The notes under the pieces are model-generated. The model saw only the letters and a program-made list of their open reading frames with translations, was not told the DNA's origin and searched no databases. The position numbers and the translations under genes were made by a program. DNA of 64,000 bases from a bacterium C-53 (lineage in GTDB: Bacteria; Bacillota; Clostridia; Lachnospirales; Lachnospiraceae), in NCBI GenBank assembly GCA_003612525.1, contig RAZD01000007.1, positions 1-64,000 of the forward strand. The letters are read 5' to 3'. Below, piece by piece: positions 8,967-16,741 of this stretch (position 1 is its first letter; every line of letters starts with the position of its first letter).

Positions 8967-9009
8967 ATGAATCCTCTCTAAATACGACTATTATTTTGCG
9001 CCTAAAAGA

Positions 9010-9741
9010 CTATCTGTTTTCAGTTCTGGGATCATAATTCATCCAGATCACCTCTTCCCTCAGGTTTCCACCCTGCGCGTGGCTCTTAAATTTCATTTTT
9101 TTCCAGTCCTTCAGATATTTCTCATAAAGTTCTGACTCATATCCTGATATCATAATTTTCGCCTGGCTTTCCAGAGCTGATTCCAGAAGGCTTTCATGCT
9201 CTGCATCCGACATTTCGTATTTATACTGTTTTCCTGAACGAGTACGCAAAACATACGGTGGATCCCAGTATTGAAAAACATTTGGGTAATTAAATCTCTT
9301 TATTACCTCTAATGCCGGACGATTCTCAATCTGTACCATACGCAGACGCTCTGCCGCACTTATAATCCATCCAGGCAAGCGGTACCAATTACACAGGGCA
9401 TACGCCCTCTCTCTGCCCTGCACATCAAGCTTCCATCCCACTTTTGCCCCATTGGTTCGGGACCCAAACCCTTGCCAACACCGAATCAGGAATCCTGCTG
9501 CTTTCCAGTATGGATCATCAGAGTCAGGAAACTCGCACTGATTCTCGTAGATTTCACGTGAATACGGCGTTGTTGCAACAATACGCGCAAGTTGTTCCGC
9601 GTCTTCCTGAATACATGAAAACAGATTTGTTACATTCGAATCCAAGTCGTTTATCGTCTCTATCCGGCTTATGGGTTTATTAAATAGCACAGCCCCGCTT
9701 CCGAAAAATGGTTCTACAAAGCTGTGATGCTCCGGAATCAT
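9010..9741 (-). CDS. D12-class DNA adenine methylase, 5' end damaged
   Basis: The body is a clear Dam/D12 N6-adenine methylase: SAM motif EPFFGSGAVLFNK near the start and catalytic DPPY in QYWDPPYVLR, followed by a normal C-terminal domain. The open frame begins only at MIPEHHSF and so lacks the usual N-terminal YPGSKW motif (motif X) that also binds SAM. Upstream in the same frame one reads RYLSCPRGSP, a TGA stop (9763-9765), then QLRAWLP directly into MIPEHHSF. This looks like a decayed RYLSYPGSKW-type N-terminus with Trp changed to TGA. No good ribosome site precedes ATG 9741. It is probably an inactive remnant, though a truncated product or read-through cannot be excluded. Confidence 0.75.
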   Translation of the reverse strand: MIPEHHSFVEPFFGSGAVLFNKPISRIETINDLDSNVTNLFSCIQEDAEQLARIVATTPYSREIYENQCEFPDSDDPYWKAAGFLIRCWQGFGSRTNGAKVGWKLDVQGRERAYALCNWYRLPGWIISAAERLRMVQIENRPALEVIKRFNYPNVFQYWDPPYVLRTRSGKQYKYEMSDAEHESLLESALESQAKIMISGYESELYEKYLKDWKKMKFKSHAQGGNLREEVIWMNYDPRTENR

Positions 9742-9762
9742 GGGAAGCCATGCTCGAAGCTG

Positions 9763-9945
9763 TCAGGGACTACCACGAGGACAGGAAAGATATCTAACTA
9801 TAAAGGGGCATCCATACAAGTTGTGCTGCCCTTTTATAGCTACTTTTGGTTCCCATTGAACACTCAGCTTTCCATTTTCTAAATCTGCCACGGTATAAAG
9901 ACATAAAAAACATAATTCAGGAAGTTCTTTTTCCATCACGTTCAT
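9763..9945 (-). pseudogene. Small phage protein, probably frameshifted at its 5' end
   Basis: The frame from ATG 9945 encodes 60 residues (MNVMEKELPELCFLCLYTVA onward) and is not recognised. The same frame stays open and protein-like further upstream (IYTKEEWAEFIEGEYQSH) but has no start codon before an in-frame stop near 10038. A plausible start, ATG 10019 with GGAGAG 9 nt upstream, lies in another frame and gives MPPAGGKYT before losing coherence. The two join if one CA is removed from TATACACAAAGG (9989-10000), giving KYTKEEWAEF. So a 2-bp duplication probably broke the gene. The C-terminal end runs into the damaged start of the adjacent methylase. Confidence 0.5.
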
Positions 9946-10034
9946 ATGGCTCTGGTATTCTCCCTCAATGAATTCAGCCCATTCCTCCTTTGTGTATATT
10001 TTCCGCCCGCTGGAGGCATCCCTTGTTATCTCTC

Positions 10035-10277
10035 CTATCTCTTTTCACCTCCCTCTACTGCTTCTTTGTCCGCGAAATCTCTAGGATCAACGCCGAGAAA
10101 GATGCATATACCCATGAATTCATAATCTCTCAGGTCTCTTTTTCTACCTGAGTCTATTAAGCTGCCATATAAAGCTGAATATGAAAGTCCTGTATCCCGC
10201 GCCATTTTTGAAAGGTTAATTCCCCTCTTTTTTACGTATTCGGATAAGTTTTTTGTATAGTCGCTCAACACTCTCAC
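10035..10277 (-). CDS. Small XRE-type phage regulator
   Basis: This protein of about 80 residues contains a Cro-like HTH (about 12-60) with MARDTGLSYSALYGSLIDSG, and a charged C-terminus. The start is uncertain: GTG 10277 sits inside the likely ribosome site AAGGTGAG, so GTG 10271 or TTG 10268 are better placed. It is the second gene of the leftward early operon. It presumably tunes early or lysogenic transcription. Confidence 0.7.
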   Translation of the reverse strand: MRVLSDYTKNLSEYVKKRGINLSKMARDTGLSYSALYGSLIDSGRKRDLRDYEFMGICIFLGVDPRDFADKEAVEGGEKR

Positions 10278-10312
10278 CTTTCTTCTCTACGCTTCACTTT
10301 CCTTTTTTGATA

Positions 10313-10329
10313 GTATCTTTAAAAGTTAC
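10313..10329. promoter_or_regulatory. Secondary operator-like palindrome
   Basis: GTATCTT-TTA-AAGTTAC type arrangement (GTATCTT at 10313-10319, right arm AAGTTAC at 10323-10329) matches the operator at 10543-10559 with one arm mismatch and the same 17-bp length. It lies at the end of the first early gene, so it may bind the same repressor. Confidence 0.45.
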
Positions 10330-10526
10330 TACTCTGCAAAAAAAATTTCCATTGGATTATCAATATTAAGTTCATCAATCATTATTTGGATTTCATCACT
10401 TCCGAACACTCCTATTTTCATCTTTCCATAAAATGTCTTAGGAGTAACTCCGATTTTAGCTGCGATAGCTGCCTGTGAGAATCCATTTTTCGCGATTATA
10501 CCTCGTAGTTCATCAGTTTTTATCAA
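10329..10526 (-). CDS. Small Cro-like HTH protein (DUF739-like)
   Basis: This 65-residue protein is mostly one HTH domain: FSQAAIAAKIGVTPKTFYGK as the HTH core and an acidic C-terminus. Size, sequence style and position (first leftward gene, divergent from the CI-type repressor) fit phage Cro/DUF739 proteins. The start is TTG 10526, with AAAGGATGTG about 8 nt upstream. It is probably the lytic-side antagonist of the repressor. Expression would start from the strong leftward promoter at 10564-10591. Confidence 0.75.
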   Translation of the reverse strand: MIKTDELRGIIAKNGFSQAAIAAKIGVTPKTFYGKMKIGVFGSDEIQIMIDELNIDNPMEIFFAE

Positions 10527-10542
10527 TATATCACATCCTTTC

Positions 10543-10559
10543 GTAACTTTTTAAGTTAC
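10543..10559. promoter_or_regulatory. Operator palindrome of the lysogeny switch
   Basis: GTAACTT (10543-10549) and AAGTTAC (10553-10559) form a perfect 7-bp palindrome around TTT. It lies just downstream of the leftward -10 box, over the expected transcription start, so repressor binding would block the early operon. A further half-site AAGTTAC at 10633-10639 lies beside the repressor's own promoter, suggesting autoregulation. Confidence 0.65.
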
Positions 10560-10563
10560 CATC

Positions 10564-10591
10564 ATTTTAGCACAAATATGTGACTTGTCAA
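10564..10591 (-). promoter_or_regulatory. Leftward early promoter
   Basis: On the minus strand, TTGACA (10591-10586) is followed by a 16-bp spacer and TAAAAT (10569-10564), with a TGC extended -10. This is a near-consensus sigma-A promoter for the early operon. Confidence 0.7.
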
Positions 10592-10602
10592 GATATTTTT
10601 TA

Positions 10603-10631
10603 TTGCGCTCATACCTTTTTTGTGATACTAT
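10603..10631 (+). promoter_or_regulatory. Rightward repressor promoter
   Basis: TTGCGC (10603-10608), a 17-bp spacer and TACTAT (10626-10631) preceded by TGA form an extended -10 promoter about 30 bp upstream of the repressor start. The AAGTTAC half-site overlaps the start point. Confidence 0.55.
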
Positions 10632-10659
10632 AAAGTTACTACGGCAAAGGAGATTCGAA

Positions 10660-11280
10660 ATGACTATTGGTGATCGAATTAAAAATATAAGAGATAAGCT
10701 TAATTTGAGTCAAGTAGACTTTGCAGACAAAATAGATGTCTCAAAACAAACCCTATATAAATATGAGAATAATATAATTACTAATATCCCCTCTAACAAA
10801 ATAGAAGCCATTGCTGCTATTGGAAGGGTATCGCCCGCATATATTATGGGATGGGATTTTTCAGACATTTCAAATAAAAAACGAAAGGGGGTTACAATAA
10901 ATGTAGTCGGGCGTGTTGCCGCCGGGATACCCATTGAGGCCATAGAAAACATAATAGATACCGAGGAAATCACAGAAGAGCTTGCCCGGACGGGAGATTT
11001 TTTCGGCCTACAAATTCATGGTGACAGTATGGCTCCCAATATATGCGACGGTGACATTGTAATTGTCCGACAGCAGGAGGACGCTGAAACCGGAGATATT
11101 GTTATTGCAACGGTGAATGGCACAGATGCTACCTGTAAACGTCTTAGAAAACATAATGAAGGCATAGAACTAATCGCAAATAACCCTACATACGATACGC
11201 TGGATTTTTCTAATCAGGAGATTATAGAAAAACCAGTAAAAATCATCGGAAAAATAGTGGAACTGCGCAGAAAATTTTAA
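10660..11280 (+). CDS. CI/LexA-type phage repressor (HTH plus S24 peptidase)
   Basis: A 206-residue repressor starting at ATG 10660, preceded by AAAGGAGAT; the frame extends upstream to 10585, but through the promoter. Residues 1-65 are an XRE HTH (LSQVDFADKIDVSKQTLYKY). Residues 80-206 are an S24 self-cleaving peptidase: cleavage site VAAGIP (A88-G89), serine nucleophile S123 in GDSMAPN, and lysine K160 in ATCKRLRK. All three features are intact, so RecA-dependent (SOS) induction is expected. It is divergent from the early operon and should bind the GTAACTT/AAGTTAC palindromes. It keeps the element silent. Confidence 0.92.
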   Translation: MTIGDRIKNIRDKLNLSQVDFADKIDVSKQTLYKYENNIITNIPSNKIEAIAAIGRVSPAYIMGWDFSDISNKKRKGVTINVVGRVAAGIPIEAIENIIDTEEITEELARTGDFFGLQIHGDSMAPNICDGDIVIVRQQEDAETGDIVIATVNGTDATCKRLRKHNEGIELIANNPTYDTLDFSNQEIIEKPVKIIGKIVELRRKF

Positions 11281-11312
11281 CATATTACAAAAGAAAAGAG
11301 GAAATTTAAAAT

Positions 11313-12734
11313 ATGGGCTTTTTTGATATATTCAAAATCTCCAAAATAAAGCAAGAAAACTCCGCCTTGAAAGAATCTCAAGCGCAATTAGTTCAAAAAC
11401 TTGATGCTTTAGGAATAACTGAATACTACCAAACAAAAGAAAAGTTGGACGCCCTTATACAGGAAATTGATGCCAATACCGCAACCCTTAATGCCATGCA
11501 TACCGAAATAAATTCTTTATCCGACAAAAGCGAAAAGCTAACAAAACAGATATCATCGCAGGAGCGAAAGCTATCAAGAATAAAAGAAATATATAAAAGT
11601 GTAGACTATTCTATAAATAATTTTTTTGAAACCGATGTTAGTTATGATAATTGTCGCATTTCCAAAAAAGATTTTGACGACATGGAACTTATCACTCCAT
11701 CTATTATGTTAAAACTTCACTGTATGGACGTACAAAGCCTACGTAAGGCGTATAAAGAAAATGAAAAACAAATTAATGGTATCCTAGACAAGTATTCGGC
11801 CCGATACACTACAAAGGCAAATAGGTCTATATATAGCCTAATGGTTATTGCTTTACGATCCGAATTACAAAATATTGTTTATAGCCTAAAATATGAAAGA
11901 TTAGATAAGGCTATTGAAGATATTAAGCATGTATCAGCGAAGTATCTAAAAATTGCGGGTGATGGTAATCAAAGTATCGCCGGAACGCTAACCAAGTTTA
12001 TAGGCGAGATAGAATACTTATTTATTAATGCAGTAAAAATAGAGTATAACTACTACGTGAAAAAAGAACAAGCACGCCAAGAGCAATTAGCCATAAAAGA
12101 ACAAATGCGTCAAGAAGCCGAGGAAAGGAAGGCGCTAGAAGCCGAAAAGAAAAAAGTAGAGAAGGAAGAAGCGAAGTACAAAACTGAGATAGCTAAACTC
12201 CAGGATAATATCTCTTCTTTAACAGATTCAAGCGAGATAGCTAAACTCCAGGCACGTATTTTAGAGCTGCAAACCCAGTTATCAGACGTGGTCATTAAGA
12301 AAGAGGAGATTGCGAGCTTACAAAACGGAAAAGCCGGAAATGTGTATATAATAAGTAATTTAGGCTCATTCGGTAAGGATGTATTTAAAATTGGAATGAC
12401 TCGAAGGCTTGAGCCCCAAGATCGTATTAACGAGTTAGGTAATGCCAGTGTTCCATTCAAATTTGATGTTCACAGCTTCATATTTTCGGATGATGCGGTT
12501 AGCCTCGAGAAAAAATTACACGAGACACTAAGCCATAAACGAATAAATAAAGTAAACCTAAGAAAAGAGTTTTTTAAAGTTTCTATTGATGATTTAGAAA
12601 ATTTAGTTACTTCAATAGACCCGACAGCTGAGTTTAACAGGCTAATGCCCGCAGAAGAATTTTTCCAGTCGTCATTATCTGATGAGGTTTTTAGTTCAGA
12701 CTTTTGTTTTGCTCCTGATGGGAGTGAGGACTAA
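11313..12734 (+). CDS. DUF4041 / T5orf172 (GIY-YIG-like) cargo protein
   Basis: This 473-residue protein begins with a coiled coil (about 10-95), continues with a DUF4041-like helical region (about 100-255) and a long charged coiled coil (about 250-338), and ends in a T5orf172/MUG113 domain (about 343-431). That domain is a GIY-YIG relative, visible as NVYIISN, FKIGMTRR, EKKLHETL and KEFFKV. The gene is clearly richer in A/T codons (ATA, TTA, AAA) than its neighbours and lies between repressor and integrase, a usual place for lysogenic cargo genes. A role in defence or superinfection exclusion is plausible but not shown by the sequence. A GAGATAGCTAAACTCCAGG unit is repeated within the coiled coil near 12187 and 12234. 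Confidence 0.8.
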   Translation: MGFFDIFKISKIKQENSALKESQAQLVQKLDALGITEYYQTKEKLDALIQEIDANTATLNAMHTEINSLSDKSEKLTKQISSQERKLSRIKEIYKSVDYSINNFFETDVSYDNCRISKKDFDDMELITPSIMLKLHCMDVQSLRKAYKENEKQINGILDKYSARYTTKANRSIYSLMVIALRSELQNIVYSLKYERLDKAIEDIKHVSAKYLKIAGDGNQSIAGTLTKFIGEIEYLFINAVKIEYNYYVKKEQARQEQLAIKEQMRQEAEERKALEAEKKKVEKEEAKYKTEIAKLQDNISSLTDSSEIAKLQARILELQTQLSDVVIKKEEIASLQNGKAGNVYIISNLGSFGKDVFKIGMTRRLEPQDRINELGNASVPFKFDVHSFIFSDDAVSLEKKLHETLSHKRINKVNLRKEFFKVSIDDLENLVTSIDPTAEFNRLMPAEEFFQSSLSDEVFSSDFCFAPDGSED

Positions 12735-12754
12735 TTATTACAGTGTAAAAAAAA

Positions 12755-12842
12755 CTGCCCCGGTGCTGGCAACACCGAGACAGCCTATATACCCCGAAGG
12801 GATACACAAATCCAATAAATATGATATCATCTTCGGGGGCAG
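12755..12842 (+). promoter_or_regulatory. Structured leader with competing stems before the integrase
   Basis: Three pairings are visible: CGGTG/CACCG (12761-12765 with 12773-12777), CTGCCCC/GGGGCAG (12755-12761 with 12836-12842) and CCCCGAAG/CTTCGGGG (12792-12799 with 12831-12838). The last two compete for the same G-run. It lies between the cargo gene and the integrase RBS. It could be a regulated leader or part of the attachment region. Confidence 0.35.
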
Positions 12843-12907
12843 CCCGCAAGCGAAAAATGCGCTGGCTGTTATTTTTATACCCAAAATCACAAAGGAGGAT
12901 GATTTTT

Positions 12908-14185
12908 ATGACAGGCGGAACCAGAAAACGAGGAAAGACATGGTCATATTACTTCGATCTTGGCACAATAAACGGGAAACGTCAGAAGAAAGAAAAAGGC
13001 GGTTTTAAGACAAAAAAAGAGGCAGAATCAGCGCTTGCAAGCGCGATTAATGAATATAACGGTACCGGAAAACTGATTGAGCCCTCCAGCATAACAGTGT
13101 CGGATTACCTGGACCAATGGTATGATCTGTATTGCAAACCAAACCTGAAATATAGTACCCAGGTGGGCTATCTGCGCATTATTGAAGGGCATCTTAAGCC
13201 CCGGTTCGGCCAATATCGGCTTAAAGCCGTAACTCCTTCTATATTACAGGAATATGCGAATGATTTAAAATTTAGCGGACTTGCTAAAAACCATATAGGC
13301 AGCATACTTTCCGTATTTAGTGTTTCCTTGAATTACGCGGTTGAACCGCTGCATTATATTCCATCCAGCCCCATGCAGTATGTTAAATGCCCTAAAATAG
13401 AGAAAAAACCGCGGGAAAGAATTGTTCTGACTCTGGATGATTGGAACTGTATCATTAACCGTTTTCCCGCTGGGACTCGCTTCCACATTCCTCTGATGAT
13501 TGGGTTTTATACCGGCCTTCGCATTTCAGAAGCCTTCGCTTTGACATGGGATGATGTGGACTTTGAGAACAGAACCCTGACAGTCAGCAAGCAGGTGGTA
13601 AAACGGAACTTCGGTGCAGACGTACGCAAAGCCGTTGAGAAAACAGGCAAAAAGGAAATGCGTTCTTCCTGGTACTTCACAACCCCAAAAACAGCATCCT
13701 CCACACGTACCGTAAAGTTCGGTGACACATTATACCAGGCTTTGAAGCAGGAGCATACCGCCCAGTTAAAGAACGAACTAAAATACGGAGAGTATTACAC
13801 CGTCCAAGTAATCAAAAAAGAGAGGGACGAAAAGGGGAATGAAATACAACGGATTGTTCCCATACAGAAATGTGTCAAATCATGTCTTCCCCGCGTTCAC
13901 ATGGTATGCGTTGCAGAAAACGGCGAATATACTTCAACTGATTCTTTTAAATATTGTTCACGAATCATACATAAAGAATTGTTGCTTGCTTTCGATTACC
14001 ATTCCCTTAGGCACACTCATGCAACTATCCTGATTGAGTCCGGGGCGGATATCAAAGACGTGCAGATAAGACTCGGGCACTCGAATATAGAAACCACTTT
14101 ACAAACATATGTACATGATACTGAGGTCATGGTATCACGATCTGTTGACCTCTTTGAACAGGCAACAAAGCAAAAAACATCATAG
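12908..14185 (+). CDS. int: Tyrosine-type phage integrase
   Basis: A 425-residue site-specific recombinase starting at ATG 12908, which has AAAGGAGG 9 nt upstream; the frame extends to 12821 without a good start. Domains: an AP2-like arm-binding domain (about 1-55), a SAM-like core-binding domain (about 65-165) and a catalytic domain (about 190-410). Catalytic residues are R205 in TGLRISEA, H365 and R368 in HSLRHTH, a GHS motif, and nucleophile Y401 in LQTYVH. It catalyses integration and excision of the element. Its gene lies at the right end, facing the presumed attachment site at the rlmD 3' end. Confidence 0.93.
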   Translation: MTGGTRKRGKTWSYYFDLGTINGKRQKKEKGGFKTKKEAESALASAINEYNGTGKLIEPSSITVSDYLDQWYDLYCKPNLKYSTQVGYLRIIEGHLKPRFGQYRLKAVTPSILQEYANDLKFSGLAKNHIGSILSVFSVSLNYAVEPLHYIPSSPMQYVKCPKIEKKPRERIVLTLDDWNCIINRFPAGTRFHIPLMIGFYTGLRISEAFALTWDDVDFENRTLTVSKQVVKRNFGADVRKAVEKTGKKEMRSSWYFTTPKTASSTRTVKFGDTLYQALKQEHTAQLKNELKYGEYYTVQVIKKERDEKGNEIQRIVPIQKCVKSCLPRVHMVCVAENGEYTSTDSFKYCSRIIHKELLLAFDYHSLRHTHATILIESGADIKDVQIRLGHSNIETTLQTYVHDTEVMVSRSVDLFEQATKQKTS

Positions 14186-14198
14186 GTATAAAAATAAT

Positions 14199-14237
14199 GG
14201 GGACCGGTCAACGAGTATTCAGCGTTGTTCAGTCCCC
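14199..14237 (+). terminator. Hairpin downstream of the integrase
   Basis: GGGGAC (14199-14204) pairs with GTCCCC (14232-14237) and CAACG (14209-14213) with CGTTG (14223-14227), separated by a 4x4 internal loop. Only GTTT follows, so it is a weak terminator or a structured part of the attachment region. Confidence 0.45.
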
Positions 14238-14270
14238 GTTTCACCTCAGGATACATTTTATCTCTGAACT

Positions 14271-14329
14271 GGTGGCAAATCGGTGGCAAACCACCCATTG
14301 CATTTACCTTAAATCCTCATAAATCCTCA
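14271..14329. other. Candidate right attachment site (attR) at the rlmD 3' end
   Basis: Two GGTGGCAAA copies 11 bp apart (14271-14279, 14282-14290) resemble integrase arm sites. A perfect tandem of TAAATCCTCA (14310-14319, 14320-14329) ends exactly at the rlmD stop codon. The integrase gene is next to it. The matching left copy would lie outside the window, so the core cannot be fixed here. Confidence 0.45.
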
Positions 14330-15769
14330 ATTTATGTGGCTCAAAAGCACGATACTTTCCACATGTCCCGTCATCGGAAACATATCCACCGCCCTCACTC
14401 GCCTCACTTCATACCCCTTCTCCCTCAAATACTTCAAATCTCTGGCCAGTGTAGCCGAATCACAGCTTACATAAATTATTTTAGCAGGTGCCATTTCCAC
14501 CATAACATCAAGGCTTCTCACATCCATACCCTTACGCGGAGGATCCGTCACAATAATATCAGCCCCGATATTTTCCCTGTGTGCCGGCATATACTCCTCC
14601 GCTGGAGCTGCAATAAACTCTACATTGGAAATTCCATTTATTTCTGCATTTATCCATGCATCCGCAATCGCCTCCGGCACAATTTCAAGCCCATGTACAA
14701 AACGGACCCTCCGTGCAAGAAAAAGGGTAATCGTCCCAATTCCGCAACAAATATCCCATACCTCTTCATCACCCTTCAGATCTGCAAATTCAAGCGCCGT
14801 CTGATAAAGTTTCCATGTCTGAATCGGATTCACCTGGTAAAATGCAAGTGGTGAAATGCGGAATCTGAAATCCCCCAGAATATCTTCAATATAATCTTTC
14901 CCATAGATGGTAAGACACTTTGTCCCCAGAATTACATTCGTACGGCTGCAATTACTATTTAAAAGAATGCTGCATACACCGGCAATCCTTGTAAGATCCT
15001 GAATCAGCTCTCGCTGCCCGCGAACCACAGAAGAAACCCCCGCCGCATTCTGCATCCCATCTGCACATCCCCCGGCATTATGCAGGCCAGCCGGCTCCAA
15101 AACCATATTTACAACCAGACATACCATAATTTCCCCCGTCGCAAAGCCCTCTCTGATCAAAATATGCCTTACCAGACCCTGCCCCTGTTTCTCATCATAT
15201 GGCTTTATATGATATTTTTCCATCCATCTGATTACAGCATCAAGAATCTTTCCGTGACTCGCCGGACCCAGAAGACAGTCCGTACACGGAATGATGCTAT
15301 GCGTTCTGCCCGCATAGAAACCGGCCGTAATGTGTCCATTCTTATCATATCCAACAGGATACTGCGCTTTATTCCTGTACCGCCACGGACTCTCCATTCC
15401 AACAATCGGTTCAAAAACCTCTTTTAAGTCCTCCTCTGGAATCCCTCCAATCCGGCACAGATTGTGGAAAACCTTATTCTCCTTAAAGCGCAGCTGTGCC
15501 TCATAAGATACGTGCTGAATCTGACAGCCTCCGCACGCTCTTGCCGAAGGACACCCCGGCTCTACCCGATCAGGTGACGGCAAAATAATCTCTGCAAGGC
15601 GCGCAAACGCATAATTCTTCTTCACCTTCATCACTTTTGCCCTTACCACATCACCCTTTACGGCATCCTTAATAAAGAAAGGAAAGCCATCGATCTTACC
15701 GATGCCTTCCCCTTCCGTTCCCATACTTTCAATTGTCAGTGTTATCAAATCATCCTTTTTATAATTCAT
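14327..15769 (-). CDS. rlmD: 23S rRNA (uracil-C5)-methyltransferase RlmD/RumA family
   Basis: A 480-residue enzyme that methylates a uracil C5 in 23S rRNA using SAM. Start ATG 15769 has AGGAAAG close upstream; a TTG at 15799 is less likely. Domains: TRAM domain (about 1-60), a 4Fe-4S cysteine set C73, C79, C82 plus a later cysteine in IPCTDC, and a Rossmann methyltransferase with WDICCGIGT, TDPPRKG and the catalytic cysteine in YVSCDSATL. The gene overlaps the HD exonuclease gene by 11 bp and is last in a three-gene operon. Its 3' end appears to be the phage insertion site and remains intact. RlmCD-type dual specificity is possible in Firmicutes. Confidence 0.9.
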   Translation of the reverse strand: MNYKKDDLITLTIESMGTEGEGIGKIDGFPFFIKDAVKGDVVRAKVMKVKKNYAFARLAEIILPSPDRVEPGCPSARACGGCQIQHVSYEAQLRFKENKVFHNLCRIGGIPEEDLKEVFEPIVGMESPWRYRNKAQYPVGYDKNGHITAGFYAGRTHSIIPCTDCLLGPASHGKILDAVIRWMEKYHIKPYDEKQGQGLVRHILIREGFATGEIMVCLVVNMVLEPAGLHNAGGCADGMQNAAGVSSVVRGQRELIQDLTRIAGVCSILLNSNCSRTNVILGTKCLTIYGKDYIEDILGDFRFRISPLAFYQVNPIQTWKLYQTALEFADLKGDEEVWDICCGIGTITLFLARRVRFVHGLEIVPEAIADAWINAEINGISNVEFIAAPAEEYMPAHRENIGADIIVTDPPRKGMDVRSLDVMVEMAPAKIIYVSCDSATLARDLKYLREKGYEVRRVRAVDMFPMTGHVESIVLLSHIN

Positions 15770-16709
15770 TCTTTCCTGTCTTTCTAATGTTTGTTTCAAG
15801 CAGACGATTGTATCCCAGCCATCCGGAATCCGAGGTTGTGTTAAAAATTTCCGTTAACGTTTCCATTTTTGCATCCGTATTATCAGCAAAATTAAGCGCT
15901 ACAGCCTCCATAAGCGCCGGTTTTTTCGGAGAACCATATTCAAGTTCACCATGATGCGCAAGAATACAATGCTTTAATTCACTTAACAATCTGAGCGGAA
16001 AACCTTCAATCTCCCCTGCTTTCTCTGAAATCATCTCAGAGCCCATCACAATATGCCCGAGAAGCTGCCCCTCATCCGTATAATCATTCTCCGGGAAAAG
16101 TGATAATTCTCTCACCTTTCCGATATCGTGAAACATTGCAGCGGATAGCAGCAGATCTCTGTTCAACAGCGGATACGCCTTCGTATAATACTGGCACAGC
16201 CTTGTCACACTCAGCGTATGTTCAAGCAGTCCCCCCACAAAACCATGATGAACCGCTTTTGCGGCGGAACTCTGTTTGAAAGCTTTTATAAATTCCTGGT
16301 CCTCAGCGAAAAACATATTTAACAGTTTCCTCAGGTAACTGTTTGAAATGCTTTCGATAACTTTCAAAAGATCCTGATACATCTCTTCGATGTTGTAGCG
16401 GCTGACCGGAAGGTATTCGGCAGGATCATACTCCCCCTCTTTTCTCCGGCTAATACGTTTGATACTAAGCTGCAATGCTCCATTAAACGTACTCACATCC
16501 CCATAGACATAGACATAGTCAAACACCTCAAAATCCTCAATTCCGCCCGAATTAGGATCCCATATCTTTGCATCAATGGTTCCTGTCTTGTCCTGAAGAA
16601 TCACATTCTCATAGGGTTTCCCATTTTTCGTCATAGCAGATTGTTTGTGCTTACAGAGATAAATATCCGAAATCCGGTCTCCCTCATTCATCTGATCAAT
16701 ATACTTCAT
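15759..16709 (-). CDS. YhaM-like 3'-5' exoribonuclease (OB fold plus HD domain)
   Basis: This 316-residue protein matches the length and layout of YhaM: an N-terminal OB fold (about 10-90, with VILQDKTGTIDAKIWD) followed by an HD metal-dependent domain (about 155-275) showing HTLSV, MFHDIGK and LAHHGE. The start is ATG 16709, with GGAGAGG just upstream; an upstream TTG would add four residues. YhaM trims single-stranded 3' ends of RNA and DNA in the cytoplasm. It sits between the HtrA-like gene (32 bp gap) and rlmD (11-bp overlap), so the three are co-transcribed. Confidence 0.85.
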   Translation of the reverse strand: MKYIDQMNEGDRISDIYLCKHKQSAMTKNGKPYENVILQDKTGTIDAKIWDPNSGGIEDFEVFDYVYVYGDVSTFNGALQLSIKRISRRKEGEYDPAEYLPVSRYNIEEMYQDLLKVIESISNSYLRKLLNMFFAEDQEFIKAFKQSSAAKAVHHGFVGGLLEHTLSVTRLCQYYTKAYPLLNRDLLLSAAMFHDIGKVRELSLFPENDYTDEGQLLGHIVMGSEMISEKAGEIEGFPLRLLSELKHCILAHHGELEYGSPKKPALMEAVALNFADNTDAKMETLTEIFNTTSDSGWLGYNRLLETNIRKTGKNEL

Positions 16710-16741
16710 ATTCCTCTCCAATCTAAAGCGTCATTACGCCA

